Part shown: one piece after another, positions 24,862-33,460 of the stretch
Layout: each line of letters opens with the position of its first letter
Numbering within the stretch: the stretch's first letter is position 1
Assembly (NCBI GenBank): GCA_003158855.1
Contig: PMLJ01000043.1
Coordinates: 1 to 64,000 of the forward strand
Direction: 5' to 3'
DNA length: 64,000 nt
Origin: Acidimicrobiaceae bacterium
GTDB taxonomy: Bacteria; Actinomycetota; Acidimicrobiia; Acidimicrobiales; RAAP-2
Translations under genes and position numbers: made by a program
Notes under the pieces: model-generated
Told to the model about the DNA's origin: nothing
Databases searched by the model: none
The model's input: only the letters and a program-made list of their open reading frames with translations

Positions 24862-26172
24862 TTGCGGTACTGGATCGAGACACTCGGGTGCCCAAAGAAC
24901 CACGTGGACTCCGACAAACTGGCGGGACTCCTGGAGTCCCAGGGCTACGGCCCCGCGACCTCGGCGGAAGAGGCCGATCTCGTCGTCGCCAACACCTGCG
25001 CGTTCATTGAGGCCGCGCGCGAGGAGTCGATCGAGACGGTCCTCGAACTCGCCGAGCGCAAGCCGGGCGGCGCGCGCCTCGTCGTCACCGGATGCATGGC
25101 CGAGCGCTACGGCGACGAGCTGTCCGCGGCGCTGCCCGAAGTCGACCTTGTCGCTGGTTTCGGCGAGAGCCTGACCGAGTCGTTGTCGACGCCTTCGACA
25201 CCGGTGGCTCTGCGCAAGCGGCCGACGCCGGCGTTCGACCTCTTGAACCTGCCGCGACCAAAGACGACATCGCCGTGGGCGTACGTGAAGATCGCCGAGG
25301 GATGCGACCGGCGTTGCGGCTTCTGCGCCATCCCGACCTTCCGCGGTGATCAGCGATCACGCTCTACCGAGGAGATCCTCGGTGAGGCCCGCGCGCTCGC
25401 CGAAGGTGGCGTCAAGGAGCTGGTGCTGATCGCCCAGGACCTCGCGAGCTGGGGCCACGACCGTCGTCGCGCGGGCCGCGGCGAGGCGGTCGAGGTGCTT
25501 GACGAGGGAGGCACGCAGCCACTCATCGAGCTCACCAGGACCCTGAGCCGTGAGATAGAGCGGGTCCGTCTGCTGTACCTCTACCCGTCGGGGCTGACGG
25601 GCGGACTCATCGAGACGATTCTCGAGACCGGCGTTCCCTACTTCGACCTCTCGCTGCAGCACGCCTCGCGCTCGATGCTTCGCGCGATGCGTCGCTGGGG
25701 AGACTCGGTCAGGTTCCTGGAGCGGATCGAGGCAATCCGTGCGGCCGATCCCAACGCGACCTTCAGGTCCTCGTTCATCCTGGGTTACCCGGGCGAGACC
25801 GAGGATGACCAGCGCGAGCTGTTGGAGTTCATCGAAGAGGCGCAACTCGACTGGGCCGGATTCTTCACCTTCTCGCGCGAAGAGGGCACGTTCGCCAACG
25901 ACCTCGAGGGTCAGGTAGCGCACGGACTCGCGCTAGAGCGCCTGCGCGAGGTGAGTGAGTTGCAGGACTCCATCACGGCCCAGCGCCGCGACGCACTGGT
26001 CGGCACGCGACAGCGCCTGTTGATCGATTCCCCCGGAGTTGGACGTAGCGTCCGAGAGTGCCCAGAGATTGACGGCATCGTGATCGTTGATGCGACGCTC
26101 GACGTCGGAACAATGGTTGAATGTGAAATCGTGGCGAGCCACGGGACGGATCTGGAGGGGGTGCGCGTATGA
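24862..26172 (+). CDS. rimO: Ribosomal protein S12 methylthiotransferase
   Basis: A 436-residue radical SAM enzyme that puts a methylthio group on an Asp of ribosomal protein S12. Order: UPF0004 domain (about 1-130) starting RYWIETLGCPKNHVDSDKL with Cys residues for the auxiliary cluster, radical SAM domain with CDRRCGFC (C-x3-C-x2-C) followed by AIPTFRGDQRSR typical of RimO, and a C-terminal TRAM domain. The start is TTG 24862, six bases after AGGAG; a longer in-frame start at 24760 lies inside the tRNA gene and is not credible. First gene of the rimO-pgsA-cinA operon; its stop overlaps pgsA (ATGA). Confidence 0.95.
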   Translation: MRYWIETLGCPKNHVDSDKLAGLLESQGYGPATSAEEADLVVANTCAFIEAAREESIETVLELAERKPGGARLVVTGCMAERYGDELSAALPEVDLVAGFGESLTESLSTPSTPVALRKRPTPAFDLLNLPRPKTTSPWAYVKIAEGCDRRCGFCAIPTFRGDQRSRSTEEILGEARALAEGGVKELVLIAQDLASWGHDRRRAGRGEAVEVLDEGGTQPLIELTRTLSREIERVRLLYLYPSGLTGGLIETILETGVPYFDLSLQHASRSMLRAMRRWGDSVRFLERIEAIRAADPNATFRSSFILGYPGETEDDQRELLEFIEEAQLDWAGFFTFSREEGTFANDLEGQVAHGLALERLREVSELQDSITAQRRDALVGTRQRLLIDSPGVGRSVRECPEIDGIVIVDATLDVGTMVECEIVASHGTDLEGVRV

Positions 26173-26744
26173 GAACTGAAGAACGCACCTACGGCGAATC
26201 CGCGCTGCTCACCCCGGCGAATCTGATGACGGCGTTTCGCCTTCTCATCGCACCTGTCTTCATCTACATGATCATCATCGACCGCATCTCGTGGTGGACC
26301 TCGCTGGTGGGTTTCCTCGCGGCGGCTTCCGACTACTTCGACGGGATCGTCGCGCGCCGTCACGGCACCACGACGTCGGGAGCGTTCCTCGACCCACTCG
26401 CCGACAAGGTGATTGTGCTCGGCGGCCTCTACGCGCTGATCATCTCGCGCACCCACGGACTGAAGAGCTTCATCGTCCCCGCGATCATCATTACCCTTCG
26501 AGAGATCTGGATGAGCGTCTACCGGTCGAGGGCCGCAAAGCGCGGCGTTTCGATTCCCGCGAGCCGGATTGCGAAGTGGAAGACCTTCGTCCAGGACTGG
26601 GCCATCGCCTTTTGCGTGCTGCCCGTCACCGCCCATCACCAGTGGATCGGCGTCGCCACGATCTGGGTTGCCGCGGCCATGACGGTCTATACCGGATGGC
26701 GCTACTACGTGGACGGCAAGAAGGTTCTCGCCAGTGCGGGTTGA
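26169..26744 (+). CDS. pgsA: CDP-diacylglycerol-glycerol-3-phosphate phosphatidyltransferase
   Basis: A 191-residue membrane enzyme of the CDP-alcohol phosphatidyltransferase family, making phosphatidylglycerophosphate for PG and cardiolipin. The catalytic motif is complete: DYFDGIVARRHG, then GAFLDPLADK (D-x2-D-G-x2-A-R ... G-x3-D-x3-D), preceded by the N-terminal NLMTAFRLLIAP. About five hydrophobic segments. Position between rimO and cinA, as in many actinobacteria, supports PgsA rather than PIS or cardiolipin synthase. It overlaps rimO at its start (ATGA) and cinA at its end by 11 bases. Confidence 0.92.
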   Translation: MRTEERTYGESALLTPANLMTAFRLLIAPVFIYMIIIDRISWWTSLVGFLAAASDYFDGIVARRHGTTTSGAFLDPLADKVIVLGGLYALIISRTHGLKSFIVPAIIITLREIWMSVYRSRAAKRGVSIPASRIAKWKTFVQDWAIAFCVLPVTAHHQWIGVATIWVAAAMTVYTGWRYYVDGKKVLASAG

Positions 26745-27993
26745 AATAGTCGCGGTCGGAACGGAGTTACTGCTCGGGCAAATCCCCGACACCAACTCGC
26801 AGTGGCTCGGCGAGCAGCTCGCCGCCAACGGGATCGCTTCGCACTTCCACCAGCACGTCGGCGACAACCACGAGAGGATCGTGCTGGCTTTTCGAACCGC
26901 GCTCGCGCGAAGCGACGCGGTCATTGTCTGCGGCGGGCTCGGACCGACCCAGGATGACATCACGCGCGCGGCGCTTGCCGAGGTGATGAATGCTCCGCTC
27001 GAACGCCACGAGGACATTGTGGAGAGCATCCGCAAGATGTTCGACAGCCGGGGCCGCACCATGCCCGACAACAATCTGTTCCAGGCCGACGTTCCCCGGG
27101 GAGCCTCCATCATCGTCCAGACCAGGGGAACCGCCCCGGGACTCATCTGCCCCGTGGGCCTGAAAGTCGTCTACGCGGTGCCGGGCGTGCCCTACGAGAT
27201 GACCGACATGTTCGAACGCGCGATACTGCCCGACCTGCTGGCGCGCGAGCGCGCTGGCGGAACGACGTCGGTTATCACCAGTCGGGTGCTTCGCACGTGG
27301 GGAGCGAGCGAATCGGCCCTCGCCGAGGCGGTCGGCGAGCGGTTCGAGGCCTTGAGCGACGATGGCCGCGTGACGATCGCCTTCCTCGCGTCGGGCATCG
27401 AGGGGATCAAGGTCCGCATCACCGCGCGAGGCGACGATGCTGAGCACGCCCGGTCGCTGCTCGAGAACGAGGAGCTTCTCGTGCGAAGGCTCATCAGCGA
27501 GCGGTTCGGCGATATCATCTTCGGCGTCGACGAGGAGACAATGGAGGACGCGATCGCGTCGCGGCTGCTCGAGCGGGGACTCACCCTGGGCGTCGCCGAA
27601 TCGGTGACCGGCGGGCTCATTGCGAGCCGCCTCGTCAACATCGCCGGCGCCTCGAAATGGTTCCGCGGCGGGGTCGTGAGCTACGCCTCCGAGGTGAAGT
27701 TCGATCTCCTGGGCGTGGCGCCCGGTCCGGTCGTGAGCGGCGACGCCGCCAAGGCCATGGCCACGGGGGTTCGCCGGGTGCTCGGTTCGGACATCGGACT
27801 CAGCGTCACCGGCGTGGCGGGACCCGAGGAGCAGGACGGCCAACCCGCCGGCACGGTCTTCGTGGGAATCGCCATCGGCGACGACGTGGAAGAGGTGGCG
27901 CTGCGCCTGCCGGGAGACAGGCCGAGGATCCGCAGCTACAGCGCCATCAGCGCGCTCGACGCTCTTCGCAGGGCCCTCGACAGACTGGGATAG
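26734..27993 (+). CDS. cinA: CinA-family protein (competence/damage-inducible, NMN deamidase)
   Basis: A 419-residue two-domain protein. The N-terminal MoCF-type domain (1-170) has VAVGTELLLGQIPDTNSQWL and GGLGPTQDDITRAAL; it carries ADP-ribose pyrophosphatase activity in studied members. The C-terminal PncC domain (about 265-419) has LTLGVAESVTGGLIASRL and SVTGVAGPEEQDGQPAG, deamidating nicotinamide mononucleotide in the pyridine nucleotide cycle. GTG 26734 overlaps the end of pgsA. In many bacteria cinA is followed directly by recA; here recA is about 2.3 kb away with three unrelated genes between. Confidence 0.95.
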   Translation: MRVEIVAVGTELLLGQIPDTNSQWLGEQLAANGIASHFHQHVGDNHERIVLAFRTALARSDAVIVCGGLGPTQDDITRAALAEVMNAPLERHEDIVESIRKMFDSRGRTMPDNNLFQADVPRGASIIVQTRGTAPGLICPVGLKVVYAVPGVPYEMTDMFERAILPDLLARERAGGTTSVITSRVLRTWGASESALAEAVGERFEALSDDGRVTIAFLASGIEGIKVRITARGDDAEHARSLLENEELLVRRLISERFGDIIFGVDEETMEDAIASRLLERGLTLGVAESVTGGLIASRLVNIAGASKWFRGGVVSYASEVKFDLLGVAPGPVVSGDAAKAMATGVRRVLGSDIGLSVTGVAGPEEQDGQPAGTVFVGIAIGDDVEEVALRLPGDRPRIRSYSAISALDALRRALDRLG

Positions 27994-28040
27994 TCCTTCC
28001 CACTCACGTAGTCTCGGTTCAGGGCCACGAGGGGGTAACG

Positions 28041-29270
28041 ATGTCGTCACTGGAGATTCGAGTGGATCCGTCGTCACTGGGATTCGACCCCCAGCGACTT
28101 GAGAGGATTCAGACGCACTTCGACCAGTACGTCGCCGATCGGCGTCTCGCGGGATGGCTCGTGACGGTGTCGCGCGGGGGCGAACTCGCCTGGACCGGCA
28201 AAGCCGGACACCGCAACCGCGAGAGGGATCTCGAAGTGACCGACGACACCATATGGCGCATGTACTCCATGACCAAGCCGGTCACGTCGATTGCCGCGAT
28301 GATGCTCTACGAGCAAGGCCTCTTCGATCTCAACGATGACGCGGGAAAATGGATTGAAGAGTTGCGAAACCCGCGGGTGTACGACTCGGGTCCCCCGATT
28401 TCTCCCAAGACCGTTCCCGCAACCGAGCCGGTTCGAATCCACCACCTGCTGTCGCACACGAGCGGACTGACCTACGGCTTCCAGAACACGCACCCGGTCG
28501 ACGCGATCTACCGAGCCAAGGGCTACGAATGGGGATACCCAAAGGGTGCCAGCCTGGAGCAGCTCGTCCACGACGCGTGCACGAGCCCGTTGGTCTTCCA
28601 ACCCGGAAGCGCCTGGAACTACTCGGTGGCGACCGACGTGCTCGGGCGACTGATCGAGATCTGGAGCGGGCAGTCCCTCGACGTCTTCTTTCGCGAGCGA
28701 ATCCTTGGTCCGCTGGGCATGAATGAGACGGACTGGCAGTGTTCCGAGGAGAACCGTGAGCGCCTCTCGATGCTGTACACGCCGCGCGGCGGCGACTCGA
28801 TCTCGAACGAGGCATGGGCCGAGAGCGCGATCCACCCACCGCAACTGTTGAGCGGCGGCGGAGGGCTACTCTCCACCGCGCACGACTACAACCGATTCAT
28901 GACGATGCTGCTCGGCGGCGGCGAACTCGATGACGTTCGTTTGGTGTCGAGCCGCACGCTCGAGCTCATGACGGAGAACCACCTCCCGGGAGGCGTCGAC
29001 CTCGAGGAGTACGCGACCGGCTTGTTCGCCGAGACGGACTTCGCCGGCATTGGTTTCGGACTCGGCTTTTCGGTGGTGACTGATCGGGTGGCGAACAAGA
29101 GCCTCACCTCCGAGGGGAGCTTCGCGTGGGGTGGCGCGGCGTCGACGGCCTTCTGGGTCGATCCCGTCGAGGACCTGACCGTCGGTTTCTTCACGCAGTT
29201 GCTACCGAGCAGCACTTATCCGATCCGTCGGGAACTGCAGCGCCTGGTGTATCAGGCATTGTCGGACTAG
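28041..29270 (+). CDS. Beta-lactamase-fold serine hydrolase (class C / EstB-like)
   Basis: A 409-residue protein of the beta-lactamase/penicillin-binding-protein fold. The S-x-x-K nucleophile motif is SMTK at 76-79, with the second-motif Tyr in WNYSVATDVLGRL and a later GSFAWGGAASTAFWVDP in place of the KTG region, as in EstB-type esterases rather than true beta-lactamases. No signal peptide or membrane segment, so it is cytoplasmic and likely an esterase or lactonase. ATG 28041 follows GAGGGGG; the frame extends upstream to 27657 but that part lies within cinA. It stands between cinA and recA as an apparent insertion. Confidence 0.88.
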   Translation: MSSLEIRVDPSSLGFDPQRLERIQTHFDQYVADRRLAGWLVTVSRGGELAWTGKAGHRNRERDLEVTDDTIWRMYSMTKPVTSIAAMMLYEQGLFDLNDDAGKWIEELRNPRVYDSGPPISPKTVPATEPVRIHHLLSHTSGLTYGFQNTHPVDAIYRAKGYEWGYPKGASLEQLVHDACTSPLVFQPGSAWNYSVATDVLGRLIEIWSGQSLDVFFRERILGPLGMNETDWQCSEENRERLSMLYTPRGGDSISNEAWAESAIHPPQLLSGGGGLLSTAHDYNRFMTMLLGGGELDDVRLVSSRTLELMTENHLPGGVDLEEYATGLFAETDFAGIGFGLGFSVVTDRVANKSLTSEGSFAWGGAASTAFWVDPVEDLTVGFFTQLLPSSTYPIRRELQRLVYQALSD

Positions 29271-29380
29271 TTCCATCTGCGCGACGAGGGGTACCGGTCC
29301 CAATTCGCTGCGCCAGTGCTCGCAGGGTCAGCCTCGTTCTTCGCCGCCGCTGGCGCTCACCGCGTCCGCGGACGTCGCCT

Positions 29381-29677
29381 CTAGCTGGAATGGGGTTCGT
29401 CCGTCGGTGGCGCCTCATGCTCGGCCAACCACCTCGGATGACCGGGATTCCTGGGGTCCAAGAGGTCGTCAGATACGTCGTGCGCGTCGCCCTCGGCGGT
29501 TGTCTGCGCTGTGATCTCTTGGTCGGTGGGGATGCGCTCGACTCTGACGTTGCGGAAGAACCCGAATGAATTTGCTATCGGAACGCGGACAACATCGAAG
29601 CGCTTGTGCTTCGCCGCAACTGCGGTCAGGACCGTAGTAACAACGATGACAATTACGAGGATGATGACGAGCAACAT
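29381..29677 (-). CDS. Small membrane-anchored hypothetical protein
   Basis: A 98-residue protein with one N-terminal membrane helix (LLVIILVIVIVVTTVLTAVA) followed by KHKR and a hydrophilic, acidic cytoplasmic or external tail. ATG 29677 follows AGGGGGT at eight bases. No family is recognised. Codon use and the clean single-helix layout favour a real gene. Confidence 0.55.
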   Translation of the reverse strand: MLLVIILVIVIVVTTVLTAVAAKHKRFDVVRVPIANSFGFFRNVRVERIPTDQEITAQTTAEGDAHDVSDDLLDPRNPGHPRWLAEHEAPPTDEPHSS

Positions 29678-29913
29678 CGTGCTGACCCCCTGGGTTCGCT
29701 ACCAACAGTTAGGGCCCGGGCAACGTGAGGAGAGGTGCGAGCCGGCGATTAGGTGAACCGATCTGATCCAATTGACGAAATGAAGATTGTTCTCTGGCGC
29801 AGCCGCTAGAACCGCGAAAGCTCATTCGGCGGCCACTACGACACCACCAATGAAGATCGCTGAACCGACTGCCAGCCATTCGCTCCGGTGCTGTCAACTT
29901 CCATTGACCGAGC

Positions 29914-30099
29914 CTAAGCCTCTGCTTCTGGCTCCTCGGGCTCCTCATTGGGGGCGTCCACGCCGCCCTCGACCCCTGGGTCGCTGATGATGTCAGGCTG
30001 CGCTTCCTCGACGCCAGCGCCGCCCAAAATGGCTTCCAGGGCCTCTTCGGGCTCCATGTCGAGGCTGAACTTCTCGTTGGGGTCGTAGCGGTCGGACAT
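29914..30099 (-). CDS. Small acidic hypothetical protein
   Basis: A 61-residue, very acidic protein (DRYDPNEKFSLDMEPEEALE then AILGGAGVEE and a Glu/Pro-rich tail). The first part looks like a conserved short helix; the tail is probably disordered. ATG 30099 has TAGGAT seven bases upstream, a leaderless arrangement, which argues against the longer frame from 30165. Function unknown. Confidence 0.65.
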   Translation of the reverse strand: MSDRYDPNEKFSLDMEPEEALEAILGGAGVEEAQPDIISDPGVEGGVDAPNEEPEEPEAEA

Positions 30100-30106
30100 G
30101 CGAACC

Positions 30107-30112
30107 ATCCTA
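30107..30112 (-). promoter_or_regulatory. Leaderless -10 element of the small acidic protein gene
   Basis: TAGGAT on the minus strand, seven bases before ATG 30099; it decides the start. Confidence 0.5.
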
Positions 30113-30181
30113 GGTGGAGGTCGGTAGTTTGGTTGGAGGGGGTGAGGGCGTTTCTTTGCGCACACAGCGCCAATTCCACAT

Positions 30182-30199
30182 TACGAACATTTGTTCGTA
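30182..30199 (+). promoter_or_regulatory. SOS box (LexA operator) of recA
   Basis: TACGAACA-TT-TGTTCGTA, an 18-base perfect palindrome containing CGAAC-N4-GTTCG, the LexA operator of Gram-positive and actinobacterial genomes. It lies about 84 bases before the recA start. Confidence 0.9.
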
Positions 30200-30282
30200 T
30201 ATCCTGAATGAGAGGTGGAGACCGACCTATGTCACACAAGGCACATAACGTGCCAGCGATGACGAACAATAAGGAGACAGCA

Positions 30283-31338
30283 ATGGCAACTGACGATCGC
30301 GCAAAGGCCCTCGATGCTGCCCTCGGGCAGATAGAGAAGCAGTTCGGCAAGGGATCGATCATGCGCATGGGTGAGAACATGCATATGAACATCGAGTCGA
30401 TTCCGACCGGCGCCCTCGCCCTCGACATGGCCTTGGGAATCGGCGGACTTCCACGAGGTCGCATCGTCGAGTTGTACGGTCCCGAGTCTTCGGGCAAGTC
30501 GACGCTCGCCATGCACGTGGTCGCCGAAGCGCAGCGTAACGGCGGCGTGTGCGCCTATATCGACGCGGAGCACGCCATGGATCCGGTGTACGCGCGAGCC
30601 ATTGGCGTCAACGTCGACGACCTGCTGATCAGCCAGCCCGACACCGGCGAGCAGGCGCTCGAGATCTGCGACATGTTGATCCGCTCGGGCGCCCTCGACG
30701 TCATCGTCATCGATTCGGTGGCGGCCCTTACGCCGCGCGCCGAGATCGAAGGGGACATGGGCGACAGCCACGTCGGCCTCCAGGCCCGTCTCATGAGCCA
30801 GGCCCTTCGCAAGTTGACGGGCGGCCTGTCGAAGTCGAATACCGTCGCGGTTTTCATCAACCAGCTGCGCGAGAAGATCGGCGTCATGTACGGCTCGCCC
30901 GAAGTGACCCCCGGTGGACGCGCGCTGAAGTTCTACGCATCGGTCCGCCTCGACATCCGACGCATCGAGTCGATCAAGGACGGCACCGAAATCGTGGGAA
31001 ACCGCACCCGCGTGAAGGTCGTGAAGAACAAGTGCGCCGCGCCGTTCAAGCAGGCGGAGTTCGACATCATGTACGGCCAGGGCATCAGCCGCGAAGGCTC
31101 GGTGCTTGACGTCGCAGTCGAGCTGGGCTTCGTCAAGAAGGCCGGCGCGTGGTTCACCTACGAGGGCGAACAGATGGGTCAGGGCCGTGAGAACGTGAAG
31201 AATTTCCTGCGCGAGAATCCTCAGACCATGGCCGAAATCGACGGGCGCGTGCGCGAGCATCTGGCGAATTCGCTCGCACCGGATGTAGTCGGCGCCGTCG
31301 TCGAGATCGATATCGACTCTCCGATCTCGCTCGACTGA
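30283..31338 (+). CDS. recA: Recombinase RecA
   Basis: A 351-residue DNA strand-exchange ATPase and SOS coprotease. Walker [10 protein letters not shown] at 66-74, Walker [11 protein letters not shown], the L1/L2 region ([20 protein letters not shown], then [15 protein letters not shown]) and the C-terminal domain are intact and of normal length. ATG 30283 follows AAGGAG at seven bases; an in-frame upstream ATG at 30208 lies beyond this site and is unlikely. Regulated by the LexA box upstream. A 15-bp hairpin follows the stop. recX, often next to recA, is absent here. Confidence 0.98.
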   Translation: MATDDRAKALDAALGQIEKQFGKGSIMRMGENMHMNIESIPTGALALDMALGIGGLPRGRIVELYGPESSGKSTLAMHVVAEAQRNGGVCAYIDAEHAMDPVYARAIGVNVDDLLISQPDTGEQALEICDMLIRSGALDVIVIDSVAALTPRAEIEGDMGDSHVGLQARLMSQALRKLTGGLSKSNTVAVFINQLREKIGVMYGSPEVTPGGRALKFYASVRLDIRRIESIKDGTEIVGNRTRVKVVKNKCAAPFKQAEFDIMYGQGISREGSVLDVAVELGFVKKAGAWFTYEGEQMGQGRENVKNFLRENPQTMAEIDGRVREHLANSLAPDVVGAVVEIDIDSPISLD

Positions 31339-31350
31339 GACGACGTACGC

Positions 31351-31384
31351 GAACATGCCCGGCGCCCGTGCGCCGGGCATGTTC
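31351..31384 (+). terminator. recA terminator hairpin
   Basis: Perfect 15-bp stem (31351-31365 with 31370-31384) and a CCGT loop, 12 bases after the recA stop. No U-tract. Confidence 0.75.
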
Positions 31385-31498
31385 CATGTGGATCGGATCG
31401 CGCAGCTCTGAGCGTCAGGATCGGCGTCAATGATTGACGGACTCAGGACCTCTTCCCGAGGCCGCGCCGCGTGCGGGCTGTCACCGTGCGGTTGAAGG

Positions 31499-31504
31499 TA
31501 GCGT
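31499..31504 (+). promoter_or_regulatory. Leaderless -10 element of the acyltransferase gene
   Basis: TAGCGT, seven bases before GTG 31512. Confidence 0.5.
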
Positions 31505-31511
31505 TGCCCGG

Positions 31512-32156
31512 GTGAGTCCGCGTATCCGCTTCCGCCAGTTCCTGGGTGAATGGATTCGTCGCGCGCGCCGTTACTTCAACGAGGTCGCGACCGTCGGCCC
31601 CAGCGACCCGTACGCGAAGAAGTTCCACTATTTCGGCGACCGCGCGGCGCTCATGGCCCCCCAAGGTGTCGTTTACAACGAGCGCTACCTTTCCATTGGC
31701 GACGAGACGCTTATCGGTCCGAATGTGTGTCTGACCGCCGGGATAAGCGGTGACCAGGAGATGCTGCTGTGCCCGACGGTGGCCATTGGCAGGAAGTGCA
31801 TTATCGGGCGCGGATCGCACATCATTGGCCATTGGTCCATCGAGCTCGGCGACGAGATTCAGACGGGCCCATACGTGTACATCACCGATCAGAATCATTC
31901 GTACGACGACCCCAACGCTCCGGTCGGTTGGCAGACGCCTCAAGAGGCCGCGGTGCGCATTGGCTCGGGTAGCTGGCTCGGGGCGAACGTGGTGATTCTG
32001 CCGGGCACGGTGCTCGGTCGGAACACGGTCGTCGCGGCCGGGGCCGTGGTGAGGGGCACGTTCCCCGATCACGTGGTGCTCGGTGGAGTGCCGGCCAAGG
32101 TTCTACGGCACTACGACCCCGCGACCGGCTGGCAACCCGGGTCGGCTCCGGCGTGA
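31512..32156 (+). CDS. Hexapeptide-repeat acyltransferase
   Basis: A 214-residue left-handed beta-helix protein. From about residue 70 it shows hexapeptide-type turns (SIGDETLIGPNVCLTAG, TVAIGRKCIIGRGSHIIG, IELGDEIQTGPYVYITDQNH) and ends with the standard IGSGSWLGANVVILPG, VLGRNTVVAAGAVV, GGVPAKVLR of acetyl- or acyl-CoA transferases; the His of DQNHSYDD is the likely catalytic base. GTG 31512 fits with the TAGCGT box upstream; the frame opens at 31434. The stop overlaps the GTG of the next gene, an MFS exporter, so an acylated small molecule may be exported. Substrate unknown. Confidence 0.85.
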   Translation: MSPRIRFRQFLGEWIRRARRYFNEVATVGPSDPYAKKFHYFGDRAALMAPQGVVYNERYLSIGDETLIGPNVCLTAGISGDQEMLLCPTVAIGRKCIIGRGSHIIGHWSIELGDEIQTGPYVYITDQNHSYDDPNAPVGWQTPQEAAVRIGSGSWLGANVVILPGTVLGRNTVVAAGAVVRGTFPDHVVLGGVPAKVLRHYDPATGWQPGSAPA

Positions 32157-33430
32157 ACGAGCGCAAACTCGGCGTCGACCTCACCCCACTTCGTGTCTCC
32201 AAGCAGTACCGCCGTCTCTACTTCGCGGGCTTCATCAGCGCGCTGGGCAGCCAAGCCACGTACGTCGTCGTGCCGTTCCAACTGAAGCAACTGACGGATT
32301 CTCCGTTGAAGGTCGGGGCGCTGGGCTTGGTCGAGCTCGTCCCGCTCGTGGTGTTCGGCCTCTACGGAGGTGTCCTTGCGGACCGGCTCAATCGCCGTCG
32401 GCTGATCATCTCGATGGAGCAGCTCTTGATGGTGACCACGGTGGTGCTTTTCGTGAACGCGTTACTGAGCCATCCTCAGGTGTGGATCCTCTACTGCGAC
32501 GCCGTGCTCGCCGCCGCGGCGTCGAGCATGCAGAGCCCGAGCATTGACGCCCTGAATCAGATGTTCGTGCCCCACGACCTGCAGCGTTCCGCTTCGATCC
32601 TGTCCAATATCCGCTACACCACCGCCTCGATCATCGGTCCGGCCCTCGGAGGACTCGCCGCCGTCGCGATTGGACCGGCGTCGGTCTACGCAGCGAACCT
32701 CGTGACGTTCACGTTCTCGCTCCTTCTCCTGTTCTCGCTGCGGGCGACATCGTCGGCTCCATCGTTCGAAGGTGGGGACTTCGCGGCGATGAAGGACGGG
32801 CTTCGCTACGCGCGCTCGCGCCCCGACATAGTCGGCACGTACGTCATCGATCTGCTGGCGATGATCTTGGCCTTTCCAGTCGTCATGCTGCCGTTCGTGG
32901 CGTCCCGTTTCCACGAGACGTACGCGCTGGCGGTGCTCTACTGCGCGCTGCCGCTCGGTGCGCTCGTGGCGACGTTGACGTCAAGTTGGACCCGAAGGGT
33001 CCACCGCTACGGGCGCGCAATAGTCGCGGCGGCGACCGTCTGGGGACTGGGGATCGCGGTCTTCGGCTACTCGTCGATGCTTTGGCTGGTCCTGCTCGGA
33101 CTCGTCATCGCCGGCGGTGCGGACTCGATCAGCGGGGTGTTCCGCTCGACGATGTGGAACGAGTCGATTCCGCCCGACACGAGGGGGCGGATGGCCGGGA
33201 TTGAAATGATCTCCTACTCGCTCGGACCCACCGCTGGTCAGTTCCGGGCGGGCGTCATGGCGGCGTGGACGACCTTGCGCTTCTCGCTCACCTTCGGTGG
33301 CCTCGCCTGCACCGGCTCGGTGGGGATCGTGACCGCGGCGCTGCCGAGGCTGTGGACCTTCGACGCTCGAACCGATGTCAATGTCGCCGCCGTTCGCGAA
33401 CTTCGCGCGAGGGACGACCATTCGAAGTGA
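32153..33430 (+). CDS. MFS transporter, EntS-like exporter
   Basis: A 425-residue membrane protein with about twelve hydrophobic segments. The N-terminal part (RLYFAGFISALGSQATYVVVPFQLKQLT) and the loop GVLADRLNRRRLI match the MFS_3 branch, whose best known member EntS exports the siderophore enterobactin. GTG 32153 overlaps the stop of the acyltransferase gene (GTGA). The coupling suggests export of a product of that enzyme, but no siderophore synthesis genes are in the window. Confidence 0.85.
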   Translation: MNERKLGVDLTPLRVSKQYRRLYFAGFISALGSQATYVVVPFQLKQLTDSPLKVGALGLVELVPLVVFGLYGGVLADRLNRRRLIISMEQLLMVTTVVLFVNALLSHPQVWILYCDAVLAAAASSMQSPSIDALNQMFVPHDLQRSASILSNIRYTTASIIGPALGGLAAVAIGPASVYAANLVTFTFSLLLLFSLRATSSAPSFEGGDFAAMKDGLRYARSRPDIVGTYVIDLLAMILAFPVVMLPFVASRFHETYALAVLYCALPLGALVATLTSSWTRRVHRYGRAIVAAATVWGLGIAVFGYSSMLWLVLLGLVIAGGADSISGVFRSTMWNESIPPDTRGRMAGIEMISYSLGPTAGQFRAGVMAAWTTLRFSLTFGGLACTGSVGIVTAALPRLWTFDARTDVNVAAVRELRARDDHSK

Positions 33431-33448
33431 TGGACTCGTCGCAGCCTC

Positions 33449-33454
33449 TACGCT
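33449..33454 (+). promoter_or_regulatory. Leaderless -10 element of serB
   Basis: TACGCT, six bases before ATG 33461; no Shine-Dalgarno is present. Confidence 0.55.
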
Positions 33455-33460
33455 CGTTAT

